Assembly (NCBI GenBank): GCA_008360955.1 | Contig: LUCM01005926.1 | Span: 25,605 to 89,604 of the forward strand | Length of the DNA stretch: 64,000 nt | Direction of reading: 5' to 3' | Source: Fasciolopsis buskii | Lineage: Eukaryota; Platyhelminthes; Trematoda; Plagiorchiida; Fasciolidae | Shown: positions 62,450 through 64,000 of the stretch, piece by piece | How the letters are laid out: every line of letters begins with the position of its first letter | Position numbering within the stretch: position 1 is the first letter of the stretch | Notes under the pieces: generated by a model | Told to the model about the DNA's origin: nothing | What the model saw: the letters and a program-made list of their open reading frames with translations, nothing else | The model's database searches: none | Translations under genes and position numbers: made by a program

Positions 62450-62821
62450 CTATTTTAATTCCCCCAGTGAGGTTCGTTCTCCCTCGAGGGAGTTTTGGTT
62501 AGGTGGAAAAAAGTTTAGAATCGTTTGATGACTGACGAGTGAATGCGGAAAACGAAATTGAAAAAAGAACCACTTGGTATGTCTGATCGCCAATTTGTCC
62601 CGGGGAAAGTTCGCTCGTTTAGACATTTGTGTAAAATCGCAGAGGCCGAAAATGGAATTTTGAATGATTACTAAACGGCCAACTGAACAACATAATGACG
62701 GACATTCAGATTCACATAAATTGTTTGTTGCTGCTTCGATAAATTTTATCACAATAATTCTTCCAACTAGTTGCTTTATGTTAATAGTGCGAGTGAAACG
62801 ATAAACCTGGACGGAATCCAT
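62450..62821 (-). CDS. ORF of 123 aa, doubtful
   Basis: True ATG at 62821 and an uninterrupted frame to TAG. ORFs of this length are expected a few times by chance in 64 kb of this composition. No domain, signal or splice support. Confidence 0.12.
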   Translation of the reverse strand: MDSVQVYRFTRTINIKQLVGRIIVIKFIEAATNNLCESECPSLCCSVGRLVIIQNSIFGLCDFTQMSKRANFPRDKLAIRHTKWFFFQFRFPHSLVSHQTILNFFPPNQNSLEGERTSLGELK

Positions 62822-63725
62822 GCCTTAAAGGGGTGCTAAGTGCATTGAGAAAGCCACGCTTCATGGTCTCCAAGTCTTAAGCTAACGTGACCTTGAAACG
62901 GAGGGTAACACGGGACCACAAAGAATTTCACTATTTTAGACAATGGCGACCATTAGAAAAGCAACAAATTTCTATCTAGCACCAAAACTGCCCAAACTGC
63001 TGGAGCTGTAAACTGAAGTTGCGACACTCGGAGTGATGAACATCTAATCCACTTGACCACGATTGTTCTGATTCTTTTTCAGCAGAACAAGAGTTTTTAA
63101 ACTAAACAGAAACGCTCCGCAGGACATCTCCTGCCCAGTCCGAAAGGTCTAGAAATCGAGTATCATAAGGAAAGCATCCACGGCATTTAGTTAGAACCGA
63201 GCAGCCGAGCAGATGACTAGAAATGTTACAATATGAAATGGCTTACAATTAAATATCTGCACATTGTTCGTTTCGTGAAAATTACCGAACTTGGCATTTT
63301 AGGATGAATGTGTGTTTGTTGTGCTCACTAATTCAGCTTCTTTCATATCCACCTGTTTCGTAATTGCTCAACAATTGTTGCATTCGACTTGCAACTGTTC
63401 TTCCGGTGTTTCAGCGCGCATTGGGAACATGGCAATACATACAAAACTGAAGGTTCTTAAAAAATCTGATGAAAAAGACACATAGTCTTCTCTTACGGTT
63501 TTCCATAGTCGGTTGATCGGTGGTAATGAATTTCGTTTTAATTTGATTATTCCTAATTGTACTTAGTATACGTTTGTGTCAGTCACAATCACTGGACTTC
63601 AAATTCAAACAATGATGATGTCATTATCATAAAACAATCCCTCTTGCACTTTCGCTCTCGTCGAATAAGCACGTTGTTCGCATTTGGTCTTCCATCAGTT
63701 TGCCGCTTCCAGGTACAGATTCAGC

Positions 63726-63869
63726 ATGGAAGATACATACAAGTCGCACTTGCGTAATTTACCAACACGGTCCGTGTGTTCGGGGAAGTCAAAAGGAACG
63801 ACGAATAGCTATCCCCGGATGACAAGCACAAAGTCGGATAAGTACCGACGATTAGGGAACCGCAAATAA
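63726..63869 (+). CDS. Candidate small basic protein or first coding exon
   Basis: A strong acceptor (CATCAGTTTGCCGCTTCCAG) ends at 63712, followed 13 nt later by ATG and 47 codons to TAA. The peptide is Lys/Arg/Ser/Thr-rich (MEDTYKSHLRNLPTRSV start, SDKYRRLGNRK end). An AATAAA overlaps the stop. It may be a short complete ORF or an exon of a gene running past the window. No family recognised. Confidence 0.25.
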   Translation: MEDTYKSHLRNLPTRSVCSGKSKGTTNSYPRMTSTKSDKYRRLGNRK

Positions 63870-64000
63870 ATCGCACTCGAAACTGACTAAACACGAATCA
63901 GCTGGCTGCTATTTTAAATAAACAAGACAAGCAATTGCTATCAACACGGACAAAGACAAAACCAGGCTGGATTTTGTGATCCCCGATGGGTCCGGATGGA

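Noticed and set aside
1..64000. CRISPR arrays, operons, riboswitches, true tRNA or rRNA genes
   Set aside because: None seen; the sequence is eukaryotic, and all tRNA-like segments lack a full cloverleaf and belong to SINEs.

Overview
This is a 64 kb piece of an AT-rich eukaryotic genome (about 60% A+T by eye), almost certainly from a flatworm and most likely a trematode (fluke). The evidence is a decayed RTE-type LINE, a decayed Penelope-like retroelement with a GIY-YIG endonuclease, many copies of tRNA-derived SINEs, and one long intronless reading frame for a very divergent rhodopsin-like GPCR. I see no operons, bacterial genes or rRNA. One ambiguous base (N, 61034) lies beside a tetranucleotide array and marks uncertain assembly. 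The species cannot be named from the sequence.

Layout. 1-3.8 kb: no recognised gene. 3.85-5.52 kb (+): dead Penelope-like element. 5.5-16.8 kb: mostly unannotatable DNA with microsatellites, a 17-bp minisatellite, a SINE and one candidate exon (13.5 kb). 16.8-19.8 kb (-): dead RTE LINE with a SINE inside it. 20-52.9 kb: intergenic or intronic DNA with SINE copies (24.7, 25.9, 27.4, 34.4, 37.2, 37.8, 47.4, 48.1 kb), a two-copy dispersed repeat (24.3 and 41.2 kb), simple repeats and a few weak exon candidates. 52,922-55,573 (+): the GPCR, the only secure protein-coding gene. 55.76-59.26 kb (-): a gene I propose from splice signals, phase agreement and open frames; its tail points at the GPCR tail and their 3' ends probably overlap. 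60.8-61.1 kb: large ATTC array. 61.4-63.9 kb: three weak short ORFs or exon candidates on +.

Most of the window is not confidently genic. The GPCR is the most interesting item. It has a Cys-rich, possibly metal-binding insertion of about 150 residues between TM3 and TM4, where rhodopsin-like receptors normally have a short loop, and it has lost several class A signature residues. Nothing links the GPCR and the convergent gene functionally beyond adjacency. Exon calls outside the GPCR come from reading splice consensus and codon appearance by eye and are marked with low confidence.
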